Position numbers and translations under genes: made by a program. This document shows, in pieces, positions 22,408 through 32,332 of a stretch of 64,000 nucleotides of DNA (positions within the stretch are counted from its first letter, which is position 1; each line of letters begins with the position of its first letter). The stretch spans positions 3,658,001-3,722,000 of the forward strand of contig NW_015622541.1 of assembly GCF_000835495.1 (NCBI RefSeq), read 5' to 3'. Below the pieces are notes generated by a model. That model was not told the DNA's origin. It saw only the letters and a list, made by a program, of their open reading frames with translations, and made no database searches. This stretch comes from Cladophialophora immunda (lineage: Eukaryota > Ascomycota > Eurotiomycetes > Chaetothyriales > Herpotrichiellaceae).

Positions 22408-24285
22408 ATGAAACGTGTGGTGATTGTCGGGGCCGGTCCCTGTGGGCTCGCGGCCCTCAAAGAGATGGTCGAGAGTGGACATGAGACAATACTGTTTGAG
22501 AGATCGGGACAACTGGGCGGCGTGTTTGCCAGTGCCACTGCATACCCAAACCTGCACCTCACCATCAGCAACTGGGCCATGGCATTCTCCGACTTCCCCG
22601 ATCCGACGAGGCTGCATTATTCCACGGCCCAAGAATACCTGCACTACCTCCACGAATACGCCCGCCATTTCCACCTCGAACGTCGTATCAGATACCACAC
22701 TGAAGTGCGCAGCGCCAGCTTGAGAGACGACGGGCTGTGGTCTTTGGAGATCCAGACCTTGATGGGATCAGAGCAATCCATTTTCCACCTGCAGGCAGAC
22801 GCTCTCATTGTCGCCACTGGGTCGAATGGCCTCCCCAATGCACCACCCGCGGGTCTTTCCGAGTTCGACGGCCGTGTGATCCACTCGTCGCAGTATGATG
22901 AAGCCTTCAAGCAGGAGGTCGCGGAGAAAAAGCTGAAAGTACTGGTGGTAGGAGGCGGGGAGAGCGGCGCAGACATCTCAGCAGAGCTAGGCGACCTGTC
23001 ACCCAATGTCACGGTCTGGCTTCGCCGTCCCATCTGCGTCGGGCCCCGATACCTCAACAAGAAGGACGAAATGGAACAGGTGGAAGCGAACATGGCCGTC
23101 GACTTCCCCGCCAACGGCTTCCTCGAGGCCGCCACAACCAACCGCATGAGCGCCGCCCAAAACGTGTATGCGTACGGCTTCTTCCGCCGGCTGCTGTGGT
23201 GCACGCCCGTGCTGAACGGCACGCTCTCACGCATGTCGCTGGCGAGCACGGCGTCTGCCTTCCTCCGAAACGATCAGGCCACCTATGTCACCAAGAACCA
23301 GCGCATGTGCGAGGCGCTGCACGACGGGAAGATCGAGGTCGTTGTCGCGCCGTCCATGTCCGCACGCGGCCGAAGCTGCGAGTTTCAGTTGGCCGACGGC
23401 ACGACGCAGCGGCGCGACTTCGACGCCGTCGTCCTCTGCACCGGCTTCCGCGTGGAGTTTCCGTGGATCCGGTTGCCAGGAAAGCTGACGCTGTCATCGA
23501 CCCCCCGTTCGTGGTATCTGCATTGCTTCCCCGAGGGGCTGGGCCACTGCCTCTTCTTCGTGGGATATGCGCGACCGCATCAGGGAGGCGTGCCTGTAAT
23601 GGCCGAGATGCTGAGTCGATATATTGCGTTGCTGCTCCGTGGTGAGAGGGAGTTGCCGCCTGATTACTCAGCCCAAGCCAAGCGAGATGCCGCAGCCTCG
23701 CGCGAGTATTACAACCTGAGTCCCAACCTCCACACCCTCGTCGACTACAACGCATTTTTGGAGAGCGCGGCAAGGAGGATAGGTTGCGAGCCGAGACTGC
23801 CCCTGCTCTGTATCCTATTATTCAACTTCCACATGCTGACGGTCCTCCTCCTGGCTCTCCAGCTCTGCCACCCGACACTGCTATGGTGGGGTATCCGATC
23901 TACGCTGCTGATGTGGGCAGTGTCGATGGCCGGCTTCTTCGTCCTCTACGACGGCTTGCTGATCAAGTGGTGGTTCTATCCGCACTGGGCGGTATGGTAT
24001 CGCCAACGCGGTCCAAACGCCGATCCGGCTCTGCTCGACGGGGTCTTGAATCGGGTGAATCTATGGAAGTCGACCGCCATCACCTCCGGGTTCGTCTTGC
24101 TTGTCTTCTGGTCTATCCCAACCTACTATATGCAGCGCCTCCTCTCAATCTTCCTATTTGTATGCAGTGCCATCCTGAATACCCTAGGTATTCACCTCCC
24201 TACATCGCGGGGTGTCCTGCTCCGGCCAAAGCTCTTTGCATTGCACGACTGCCCATGGCGGCTGTCCGATCTCTTCATGCCATGA
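22408..24285 (+). CDS. Flavin-containing monooxygenase with C-terminal membrane domain
   Basis: Single-exon 625-aa protein. FAD-binding VVIVGAGPCGLAAL is at residues 4-17, the FMO signature FDGRVIHSSQY (FxGxxxHxxxY) at about 153-163, NADPH-binding VLVVGGGESGADIS near 178-191, and the distal VVLCTGFRVEFPW near 340. Together these define a class B flavin monooxygenase (FMO type rather than Baeyer-Villiger). Residues about 465-600 hold four or five hydrophobic segments (for example LLCILLFNFHMLTVLLLAL and SGFVLLVFWSIP), so the C-terminus is probably membrane-embedded. Most soluble fungal FMOs of 450-550 aa lack this tail. The ATG at 22408 directly precedes the FAD motif; the upstream frame opens only with GTG. 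FMOs oxygenate N, S or carbonyl groups using NADPH and O2; the substrate here is unknown. Divergent from the O-methyltransferase. Confidence 0.92.
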   Translation: MKRVVIVGAGPCGLAALKEMVESGHETILFERSGQLGGVFASATAYPNLHLTISNWAMAFSDFPDPTRLHYSTAQEYLHYLHEYARHFHLERRIRYHTEVRSASLRDDGLWSLEIQTLMGSEQSIFHLQADALIVATGSNGLPNAPPAGLSEFDGRVIHSSQYDEAFKQEVAEKKLKVLVVGGGESGADISAELGDLSPNVTVWLRRPICVGPRYLNKKDEMEQVEANMAVDFPANGFLEAATTNRMSAAQNVYAYGFFRRLLWCTPVLNGTLSRMSLASTASAFLRNDQATYVTKNQRMCEALHDGKIEVVVAPSMSARGRSCEFQLADGTTQRRDFDAVVLCTGFRVEFPWIRLPGKLTLSSTPRSWYLHCFPEGLGHCLFFVGYARPHQGGVPVMAEMLSRYIALLLRGERELPPDYSAQAKRDAAASREYYNLSPNLHTLVDYNAFLESAARRIGCEPRLPLLCILLFNFHMLTVLLLALQLCHPTLLWWGIRSTLLMWAVSMAGFFVLYDGLLIKWWFYPHWAVWYRQRGPNADPALLDGVLNRVNLWKSTAITSGFVLLVFWSIPTYYMQRLLSIFLFVCSAILNTLGIHLPTSRGVLLRPKLFALHDCPWRLSDLFMP

Positions 24286-24810
24286 GATCCTTGGGTTGGT
24301 ACCGTTGCCGATAGGTGTTTGTTGCCAGTCCTGTTATATGTATGAGTGCAAGGTGTACGAGAGATGGAAGCTGGCCATCCGCGGGAAAGAATACGAAAGA
24401 AAATATGAGCTTTATAACGAAATAGCAATGATACTTATGACGGGTGCACACTGTCTAGATTCCGCAGTGCTAGTCCAGAAGAAAGCGTGCTAATATTCAA
24501 CTCCTCGGTTCTCACGTCAAGGCCCAACGCATATTTCATATCTGGCAAGCCTCTCGAAGATAAAATTGGCACAGTCTGACGCACTCTCGAAATCACAACG
24601 AGGTGGCCGCCAGATCAAATATGGTCAATATCATCAATAAGGAGAGGGATACCACTATTCCTAAAGACAGAATAACTACCCTTTTTAATGATGGTTACCG
24701 TTGCGCCAGCCTTTCTATCTCAGCCTCTCACCATCCTATCAATTTGGCCATACGTCCATCCCACGGTCCTTATCGAGTTCCATTCGAGACATGGCGTGAT
24801 GGACGACCCC
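24286..24810. other. Convergent 3' spacer
   Basis: Between the 3' ends of the flavin monooxygenase and phospholipase D. No gene is seen. It marks the switch from the cluster-like region to conserved genes. Confidence 0.4.
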
Positions 24811-27461
24811 TCACACATACCCCTGCCGCGTAATGACGTTGTACCCCGGATCCTCGATCTGAATGTCCGTCTTGGCCAGGAACTCGAGCGGCATCTCGAC
24901 GAGCATGCCCCTGATCTTGGCCAGCTCCTCCTTAACGGCCGCGACCCCCTCATCGCCCCCGGGGAAGTTGTCCTTCATGACGTGGCCCCACTGAGCCAGG
25001 TGCAGGCCGTCCGGCCCCGTGAACCGCTTCCAGAACAGCATCTGGTACTGCAGCCAGGTCTGCGCCGTGTCGTCGGGCATCGGCGCAAAGACCTTGCGGA
25101 ACGCCAGCGTGTTCTGCTGCGCCACGCCGTTCCAGTGCTCGAGGAACCGGTCGCCGAGCGGGTCCGAGACGAGGACGTCCTCCTGGGATCCAAAGTCGTA
25201 CTCGTTGTCGCCCGGCGCGGGCGTGAAGTGCCCGTCCGGCTTCCGCATGTCCTGGGGCGGGAGCAGGCCCAGGTGTTTGCGGAACAGGTAGCGGCGCAGG
25301 CTGGCCGCGAAGCGACTGGCTTGGAACGGCTGCCCGTTCATCGTCGTGGCGATGGGGGTCGGGTCTTCGATCACCAGCGCGATCTCCGAGTCTCGACTGC
25401 CTTTGAGAGACCTGTCGTTCAGATTGGCGGAGCCGCACAGGACAACCCGGTCGTCGGCGATCAGCACCTTGGAATGCACATAGAGTTCCTCGCTGACAAA
25501 GGCGTCGATTTCCTTGATGGTGCCGCCGCCTGCCCAGGGGACTTTGCGAATGTCGGCGCCCCCGAGCATATAGCAAGAACTGACAGAGTCCCAGCTGCTG
25601 TGGGAATGACCCGTGGCGTTCTGGTACTTCTGGTAGGCCTCGTGGTTTGTTGTGACGTCGTCGCCTTCGAATTCACCCATCTCTTTCTGCGCCCGCAGTC
25701 CAAAGGGATCAACGATATCGTCGTGGTCCTGGCTGGCAAGCTTATACTCGACGCCGCTAGCCTGCTCGGCCTTCTGCATCACCGCACTCTCGTTGATCCG
25801 ATCGTAATTTCGCAGATTGTAGAATCTGATGTATTCCTTGGGGTCGACGCCGGCCCGTTTGATCTTGTCCATGATGCTGAACCCACCACGAGAAATGGAC
25901 TTGTACTGCAGCTTCATGATCGCCCGCGGCGGATGACCCGTTATCAGAGCTTGCAGATCTCCCGGAAAGGCCGGTACGGAGGGCAATATGACAATGGCCT
26001 TGTACCGTTTCTTCTCCTGCGCGGCGCGCAAAATCCGTTGCACAAGAGCTTCGCCGACGCGGTTCCAGACCGTCCCCAGCCAAGTCCCCGTCGACGTGAT
26101 GAAGAATTGCTGCTCGATGTATACGAAATGCTCGCTCTTCTCGATGATGTCGATGTACGCGTTGTACACGCTGTGCTCGAGCGTTGGACCGCCACTCCAG
26201 CTGCCGAGGCTGCGAACCAGTTGGCATGCCATGGGACCGGCGGGCTGATCCGGTGCATTCTGAGCAGGTTGGTCGGTGATGGGTGGGATACGTTCGTACC
26301 GCGAGTCCCGTGGAAGGCCCGTATTGTATTTCATACTGTGGACAAAGTTCCAGCGTTCAATGAAATGCTTGCAGAGGTCTGCAACCGCCGGCCCGGTAAG
26401 ACTGATGGAGATGTCCTGCCAGCCCATTCTTGACGTCGTCAGCCGACTGAGTTTGTTATGCTCCCAGTTATCGAGGTTTTTGAAGTCCATCACTCGTGCG
26501 TTGTTGTAGTCTTGGCCGGGAAAGACGATGTCGTCGAGGTTTCCAGGATGAGCATCGGCGATCGGGTGTTGGATCGTATCCCAGCGGCCATAGGAGAGGT
26601 CGATGCCACCCATAAAGACTGTCTGTCTGTCGCAGATGACAAGTTTCTCATGATGTGCCCAGAGCAAGGTCGGCCCGCCTGCCAATGCGAACAGGTTCTG
26701 CAACGATTCATCCGACACTTTGCCCAGGTTCGCGGCGCCGCCGGATATTGTGTTTTGGAGCATGCTCTTCGTCGACGAGAGGACTCCCTTCGCGCCGGTA
26801 TAATGATCTGGGTATCGGAAGACCGCAATATTGGGGTGTAGCGCCTCTAGCGCGCGTTGTGTGTGGTGCGAGGAGACTTTGATGGCAGCGACATATTAGC
26901 ACAGGCCCATCCAACGAAGGAGACTGAACTCAAAGCTGGGTGGCACAAGACTTACGGTACATGAATTGAGGAACCTCCTTGAAGACAATGATATTCACCT
27001 TGACGCCCCGCTCAGCGGCGGCGAGCAGCATCCGGTCGAGTCGGTATTTTTCATTCTCTGAAGGCGGCCGCCTCAGATATACTTCTGGTGAAACCCACCC
27101 TGGTGCAGTCATTCAGCCTCGTCACCTTTCTACACACCCATCTTCATAGAGGAGGTTTGGAAGTATACATACACCCGAGAATCCAGACCGACTCCTTGGC
27201 CTTCTCCAGCGCCTCAGAGACAGCCCAGAAGTACGAGCACCCAGAGACATGATACTTGACGCTGTTGCCCTCCGAGACGGGTGCCGAGCTGGAGTATCTG
27301 TTCTTGGGGCCGGAGTCTTTGCTGGTGACGATGCTCGTCACGACATTGGTCACGCTCTCGAAGCCGAATCTGCTGGTGACGCTTTCGAGATGCGTGGAGC
27401 TGACCACGGTGCTCTGGACGCTTTTCGCCGCGCTGGTGGCTTTGCTGATGAGGTACGACAT
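24811..27461 (-). CDS. Phospholipase D
   Basis: Predicted 832-aa enzyme in three exons (27461-27173, 27099-26956, 26876-24811). Splicing gives WILGWWVSPEVYLRRPP and LSSHHTQRALEALHPNIAVF, both typical of fungal PLDs. Two HKD catalytic motifs are visible: HHEKLVICD near residue 220 and HSKVLIADD near residue 610. Associated blocks are FVYIEQQFFI, VLCGSANLNDRSLKGSRDSEIAL and WLQYQMLFWKRF. PLD hydrolyses phosphatidylcholine to phosphatidic acid and choline. The protein lacks the PX and PH domains of Spo14/PLD1, so it is the shorter class found in filamentous fungi. The N-terminus is Ser/Thr-rich with no signal peptide. A 581-aa open frame on the opposite strand is an artefact of codon bias. Confidence 0.96.
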
Positions 27462-28864
27462 GCTCGCTTACCGCACCACACTGGTGTTGTTGGCTGCCAG
27501 GGAGTAGAGTGGCTGTCTTTTGCGAGTGCTGGTCTCGAAGCTTTATACTTCACTGGTCATCCTTCCAGGAATGAGTCGGCCATTGCAGCTGACGATCAAG
27601 CCGCTAGCAGGACAGATCACCTTGCGCGAAAGAGTCAGGAAGAGAGCAAAAAGACCTAATAATAATGCTGGACCGTGAGTATATCTCGTAGCTGAGATTG
27701 GCATTCTGGCTATGGGCACCAGTCTGGTTCCAAAAAGGACGAACGGCATTCCCGACTAAGGACCAAAAAGCCAGTCATGAGCAGGACGAGGATACCGGCT
27801 CTAAGAGAGGCCATTCTCTCTCTTCAGCATGGCCTCTCTTTCCGGCTCAGCCTGCACAGGAAACGAGGCACTATACCATACTTGACACAAATTGGCGCAC
27901 GGGCACTCAGTACTTCCCTTGCGCAGTCCAACTCGATCGAGGAAAATCCACGCAAGAAAGCGCCGAAAAGAAGTCGGCACGAAACCTTGATCTCTGGACG
28001 GGACCGTCCAGCCAGAGACTGACGTGGCCATGCGCCAAAGCAGACTTGGAACAGGTGCGAGGCAGACCCAAACCAATTCGCCCGTGTACGTAAAATGCGT
28101 GCACGGCTCGCGAAGACAAAAACTGGACTTGACTCGTTCTGCAACGACCCAAGGACTCAGCGCGACGATCACTTCCTCAGCCTTGAAGGATTGCCCAAAC
28201 TCACCAAACTCGTCTGGGACGCCTGCAGCTGTTTTGCGGCAGACATTGACAACTCTGGGAGGGAATCGCTAAGCGAAGACACAGGAAGAAGAAGACCACG
28301 GCTCGCTCGGGAACGAACAGCGCCCCCGTCTGGTCCGTCCCATTGGACGCTGTGGCCAAGCTGGCCAGGTCCAGCACCCGACCTGCAGCGGCCTAACGGC
28401 GTTGGCGAAGCGTTGTTTTACGTAGAAACATGCGGGGGAAACGACGGAGCGGCCGTTGCGCGCTGCATTTGCGGTGCATTGCTCGTGACGGTGGGCGACG
28501 AATGGTAGGCTGTGAGACGAACTCTGGAGCTGCTCTTGACAATGGAAGACGCACTGTAGTAAGCTACTTCTGGGAGCGCGGCTGGCATGCGAGGGCTCAG
28601 CCGCTCTTTGCTTCGTGGGTTTCTGGCTGCCAACCCGACGATCGAAAGGACAACGGTCAAGAAGGAGTAAGTATATCTGTTCGAGTGTTAAGACGAACGA
28701 GGAGAAATCCTGACTCTGCGGTCTACACATTCCGAGTGGCATATCGCTGAAACTGGATTCTCGAGGCCCTTCAGAGGACCATCTCCAGCAAGGCTTTGAA
28801 CCATCCCGGCGGTCAAGATATTGTCTCCTGCTCTTCCTAACACTCCCACCACGATCCTCCCAAG
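27462..28864. promoter_or_regulatory. Divergent spacer, phospholipase D / lipase
   Basis: A 1.4-kb region between divergently transcribed genes. Several short open frames occur, none with a domain or good start context. It presumably contains both promoters. Confidence 0.4.
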
Positions 28865-29989
28865 ATGGTGTTCGGCTTCAACAACATAAACATAAACAGC
28901 TACCAGAACAAAAACCCTGACCCCTCAATCGCCATCTACCCTGCCCTCCACGCATCGGACGCGCCCTATTCCATCCAAGAGCAGCCTCTGCGCTCGGCGA
29001 TTTTCATCCCAGCCGACTTCAAGCACGGCACTGATGGAAAGACGCCCGTGATCCTCGTGCCGGGCACAGGCTCGTACGGCGGCGAAGCATTCCAGCACAA
29101 CTTTGCCAAACTTCTCCGCGCCAGCACCTTCGCCGACCCAATATGGCTGAACATCCCAGGCCGCATGTGTGACGAAGCGCCCAAGAATGCCGAACATGTT
29201 GCCTATGCCATCAACTACATCGCGACCGTGTGCGGCAAGAAAGTGGCAGTGGTGGCCTGGTCACAGGGCAACCTGTCGACGCAGTGGGCGCTGAAATACT
29301 GGCCCAGCACCCGCGCCCAAGTCAGCAACTTCATTTGTCTTTCGGCCGACTTTAAAGGGACAGTCGAGGCCTGGGGGCTGACACCGCTCCAAGGCATGGT
29401 GCCTGGCACTCCAGCCGTGTGGAACCAGACCATGAATTCGAAGTTCATCGCCACCTTGCGTTCGAATGGTGGAGACTCGGCTTATGTACCCACGACGTCG
29501 ATATACTCGGCGACAGACGAGGTCGTGCAGCCACAGTTCGGGTCTCACGCCTCGGCCTTTATGAAAGACGAGAGAAAGGTTGGGGTGACCAATTGCGAGC
29601 TGCAAGTCGCAGCGTTCATGAAGCCTGCCGGGCTGGCGTACTCGCACGAAGGCGTCATGTACAGCTCACTTGCCTGGGCGCTGGCCGAGGATGCCATCAA
29701 GAACGGTGGACCAGGCAGCTATGACCGGATCAACATGGCAAGTGTATGCATGCACAGAAAAGCCCCCGGGTTGAGTCTCTTGGATGCGACGCAGACTCAA
29801 GCGCTGAGCGGGTGGTGCTTGAAGAGCATCCTCCTCTTTATGCCCAAGCCATGGCGTGAGCCTGCCCTTCCTCTGTACGTCGCGTCGGAAAAGATCAACT
29901 ATGTTGCCGAAGAGGTTGCCATACCCGCGAAGCCAGCGGTTGCTGTGGTGGAGACGGAGGTCGCTGAAGCGGAGGTCGTTGCTACCTAG
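28865..29989 (+). CDS. Lipase/esterase, Candida antarctica lipase B-like
   Basis: Single-exon 374-aa alpha/beta hydrolase. VPGTGSYGG near residues 65-73 matches the CalB oxyanion-hole loop. The nucleophile elbow AWSQGNLSTQW places Ser at 133, ATDEVVQP gives the acid Asp218, and YSHEGVMYSS gives His261. Their spacing (85 and 43 residues) is close to CalB's Ser105-Asp187-His224. FKGTVEAWGL and FICLSADFKGT are further CalB-like blocks. CalB itself is secreted, but this protein has no visible signal peptide: its start MVFGFNNININ is polar. The C-terminus ends in a Val/Glu-rich low-complexity tail. It may be cytosolic, or a first exon may be missing. It probably hydrolyses or transacylates esters. 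Confidence 0.9.
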   Translation: MVFGFNNININSYQNKNPDPSIAIYPALHASDAPYSIQEQPLRSAIFIPADFKHGTDGKTPVILVPGTGSYGGEAFQHNFAKLLRASTFADPIWLNIPGRMCDEAPKNAEHVAYAINYIATVCGKKVAVVAWSQGNLSTQWALKYWPSTRAQVSNFICLSADFKGTVEAWGLTPLQGMVPGTPAVWNQTMNSKFIATLRSNGGDSAYVPTTSIYSATDEVVQPQFGSHASAFMKDERKVGVTNCELQVAAFMKPAGLAYSHEGVMYSSLAWALAEDAIKNGGPGSYDRINMASVCMHRKAPGLSLLDATQTQALSGWCLKSILLFMPKPWREPALPLYVASEKINYVAEEVAIPAKPAVAVVETEVAEAEVVAT

Positions 29990-30343
29990 CTGTCTTGAAT
30001 GTTGAGCTTGCCGTTTCGTGTTTTATATGGTCGTAGGAGTTGATCTTGACTCTTTGTGATATGATACCTTCAGGCAGATATGAATTCCATCAGTTTGATA
30101 CCCCACCGATAAGCATCGCATTCAGATCCAGCGATACCTGCAAGGGAGGCGTGAGGTCTGATCCGAGGGGACGCGCTACCCCTGGGTTTCTGTTGTGGTG
30201 ACAAGCTTCAGATTCCAGGTGGGCGTGGATCAGACTTGTGCGAAGTGGCTCTTTTGGCGAGTGGGATAGAAAAACCTAGGCGGGGCGTTGATAGAAATCA
30301 TTCCACATCGGCTCATCAGTTCAGGCCACGATGTTTGAATTGC
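29990..30343. other. Convergent 3' spacer
   Basis: Between the 3' ends of the lipase and the PEX12 gene. No gene seen. Confidence 0.4.
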
Positions 30344-31801
30344 TCAAACCATGACCCTGCGCAACCCGCTGGTGCCGCCGAGGACTCGTCTGCCGGTGAC
30401 CGCACATCTTCCCTTCCCGCTTTCCCAGCCTCCCTCACGGCTCTTGTGCTCTTTCTTCTTCGACTCATCGTGTCCTTGTCCCTGTTCGTCGTCTTCCTCC
30501 TCCTCATCATCTTCCCACTCGCTCATTTTCTCCCCCTTCATAAACGCCTCCTGTCGCTCGTGCGTGCCCTCAATCCACTGGAATATGCACTTGTAATCGA
30601 AGACATATCCAGTCTGGCACGCCGCTGCGGTGGAGATCGGATGCAGGCAGATAGGACATAGGTCGCTCGACGAGGGCGGCGGCACAGTGAAAATCGGCAG
30701 GAAAGTGATGCTCGAGACGGGCGGGGTTCGTTTGGCCGTCGCGTTTTTGGTTGTCAACTGGCGCAACGCACCTTTTGGCTCCGGCATGGTCGTTCGGGCG
30801 AGTTCCATCCCAGAGACAATCGGGGGCGGCAATTCCAACCCTTCGGCAGCCTTTCTGCTCAACTGGCGGGAGAAATCACTGGCGTGCCACCATTCCAGGA
30901 ATTTCAATGCGAAGATACTCGCCGGCAAGAGGATCCTCAAGCTCGACAATAACCGGGGATACAACGTTCGCGGATTGAATATGCCGCTCAACCCTTGTCC
31001 CGGTCTCCCAGCAGCGCCGGCCGCGACAGCTGCATCGGCAGCTTCTCTCGCCGCATCAATAGCCTGCTGATCCGCAGCGCCCATCCTCCTCATCCTCGTG
31101 GCAACCATCCAAAGAAACGGACTCGAGTATTTGGTGCCGTCAAACAGGTATCCCAAGCTGAAAGCCAAGATGCTGAAATAGTATGCCGCATTTAAACTCG
31201 GGTAAACATGCCGTAGAAACCACTTGTAATACCACATAAGCCTCTGCTTGATCGTCGGGTTTGGCGGCAGAGCGTCTCGGTCCAAATACCTCCTCCCTTC
31301 GACTCCGCCTAGCCCTCCCCCTCCTCCTCCACCGCTGACCAGCAACCCGGCCGAGGGCGCGATATGGATATCATAACTCTCATCCAGCTTCCTCTTGAGG
31401 TAAGGAACACCGACCAGGACGGCGAGGTTCCTCCAGACGTCCCGGCCATGGAGCTTGAGGCGCTCGCGGACCTCGGCGGGGACGGCGAGCTGGGTCCGCT
31501 TGACCTCGCCGCCGCGCACGCCGAGGACCTTCTCGCGCTTGAGGCCGTAGAAGTTCTCGGTGAAGCTGCCGCCAAAGTGCTTGAGGTAGTACTTCTCGAC
31601 CGCGAGCGACAGCAGCGCGTACACCTCGTCGTAGTTGTTCAGGACGCGCAGCAGGTAGCGCGGGTAGCGGTGCGTGAGCAGCGCGAGCAGGTACCGGATC
31701 GTGGGCGGCAGGAGCGCCGACAGCTGTTGCTCCGAGAGGAGTTCGAACAGGGACGGCTTCAGGTCGTCCACGGGCGACTGCAGCGTCGAGAGGTACTCCA
31801 T
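30344..31801 (-). CDS. PEX12: Peroxisome assembly protein 12 (RING peroxin)
   Basis: Single-exon 485-aa protein. The N-terminal Pex2/Pex12 domain begins [22 protein letters not shown] and continues with [22 protein letters not shown] and FYGLKREK. Membrane segments lie near [20 protein letters not shown] and [10 protein letters not shown]. The C-terminal degenerate RING has CPICLHPI, then [14 protein letters not shown], then CAVTGRRV. It lacks the full set of zinc ligands, as known for PEX12, which binds one zinc. The RING is interrupted by about 50 acidic/Lys-rich residues (for example [13 protein letters not shown]) between IEGTHE and CAVTGR, which is unusual. PEX12 acts with PEX2 and PEX10 in the peroxisomal membrane to ubiquitinate the import receptor PEX5. 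Gly-rich loop residues precede [11 protein letters not shown]. Confidence 0.96.
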   Translation of the reverse strand: MEYLSTLQSPVDDLKPSLFELLSEQQLSALLPPTIRYLLALLTHRYPRYLLRVLNNYDEVYALLSLAVEKYYLKHFGGSFTENFYGLKREKVLGVRGGEVKRTQLAVPAEVRERLKLHGRDVWRNLAVLVGVPYLKRKLDESYDIHIAPSAGLLVSGGGGGGGLGGVEGRRYLDRDALPPNPTIKQRLMWYYKWFLRHVYPSLNAAYYFSILAFSLGYLFDGTKYSSPFLWMVATRMRRMGAADQQAIDAAREAADAAVAAGAAGRPGQGLSGIFNPRTLYPRLLSSLRILLPASIFALKFLEWWHASDFSRQLSRKAAEGLELPPPIVSGMELARTTMPEPKGALRQLTTKNATAKRTPPVSSITFLPIFTVPPPSSSDLCPICLHPISTAAACQTGYVFDYKCIFQWIEGTHERQEAFMKGEKMSEWEDDEEEEDDEQGQGHDESKKKEHKSREGGWESGKGRCAVTGRRVLGGTSGLRRVMV

Positions 31802-32332
31802 GCCTGAGGGACGGTTTGCTGGTGTTCAGGCAGGCCGATCGGGATGTGGAGGTTGCTCAGGGCGGACAGGATGGGACGGGACGGGATGGGTTGGTTGGAG
31901 ATCCCGTATCTGCGGTGATGGGATCAACTGGACGAAGCCGATATCATCCTTGGAACCACGACAGCGACAGACGCAGAATGGACAATCTCAAATTGACGCG
32001 CTGGGGACTGGGAAACAGATACTGATGAGCCATGGCAATATCGAAACCTAGAGACTGCGGATGTTTGATTTTCTGATCGGCGGGATTCGAGCCTCGGCAT
32101 GATCTTCGGCCCCCAAACCGCCTACGAACCCGAGCCTCGAATACACAGATCGGACTGACGTATTCCTCTCGAATTCTCCTTAGCTAGAGGTATGTATAAA
32201 ATTGTTCTTTCTCCCTTAATGCCGTCCGTATAACAGGTCGATAGTCTCCAAAGTGAACAATGGTCCAAGATACCCAGGTAAAGTACAGCCCCAACTCTCA
32301 TCTCTCACCGTATGACCCAAACCATTCAGTCA
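31802..32332. other. PEX12 promoter side, no gene seen
   Basis: Between the PEX12 start and the 3' end of the dynamin-like gene, both on the minus strand. No open frame of note. Confidence 0.4.

Noticed and set aside
24688..26433. 581-aa open frame on the plus strand inside phospholipase D
   Set aside because: It is fully antisense to a convincing HKD phospholipase D and has a composition typical of a codon-bias shadow, with no recognisable domain.
31364..31807. 147-aa frame antisense to PEX12
   Set aside because: Shadow of the GC-rich PEX12 gene.
32060..32110. GATTCGAGCC-type sequence resembling a tRNA B box
   Set aside because: The T-arm stem does not pair and no acceptor or anticodon arms fit.
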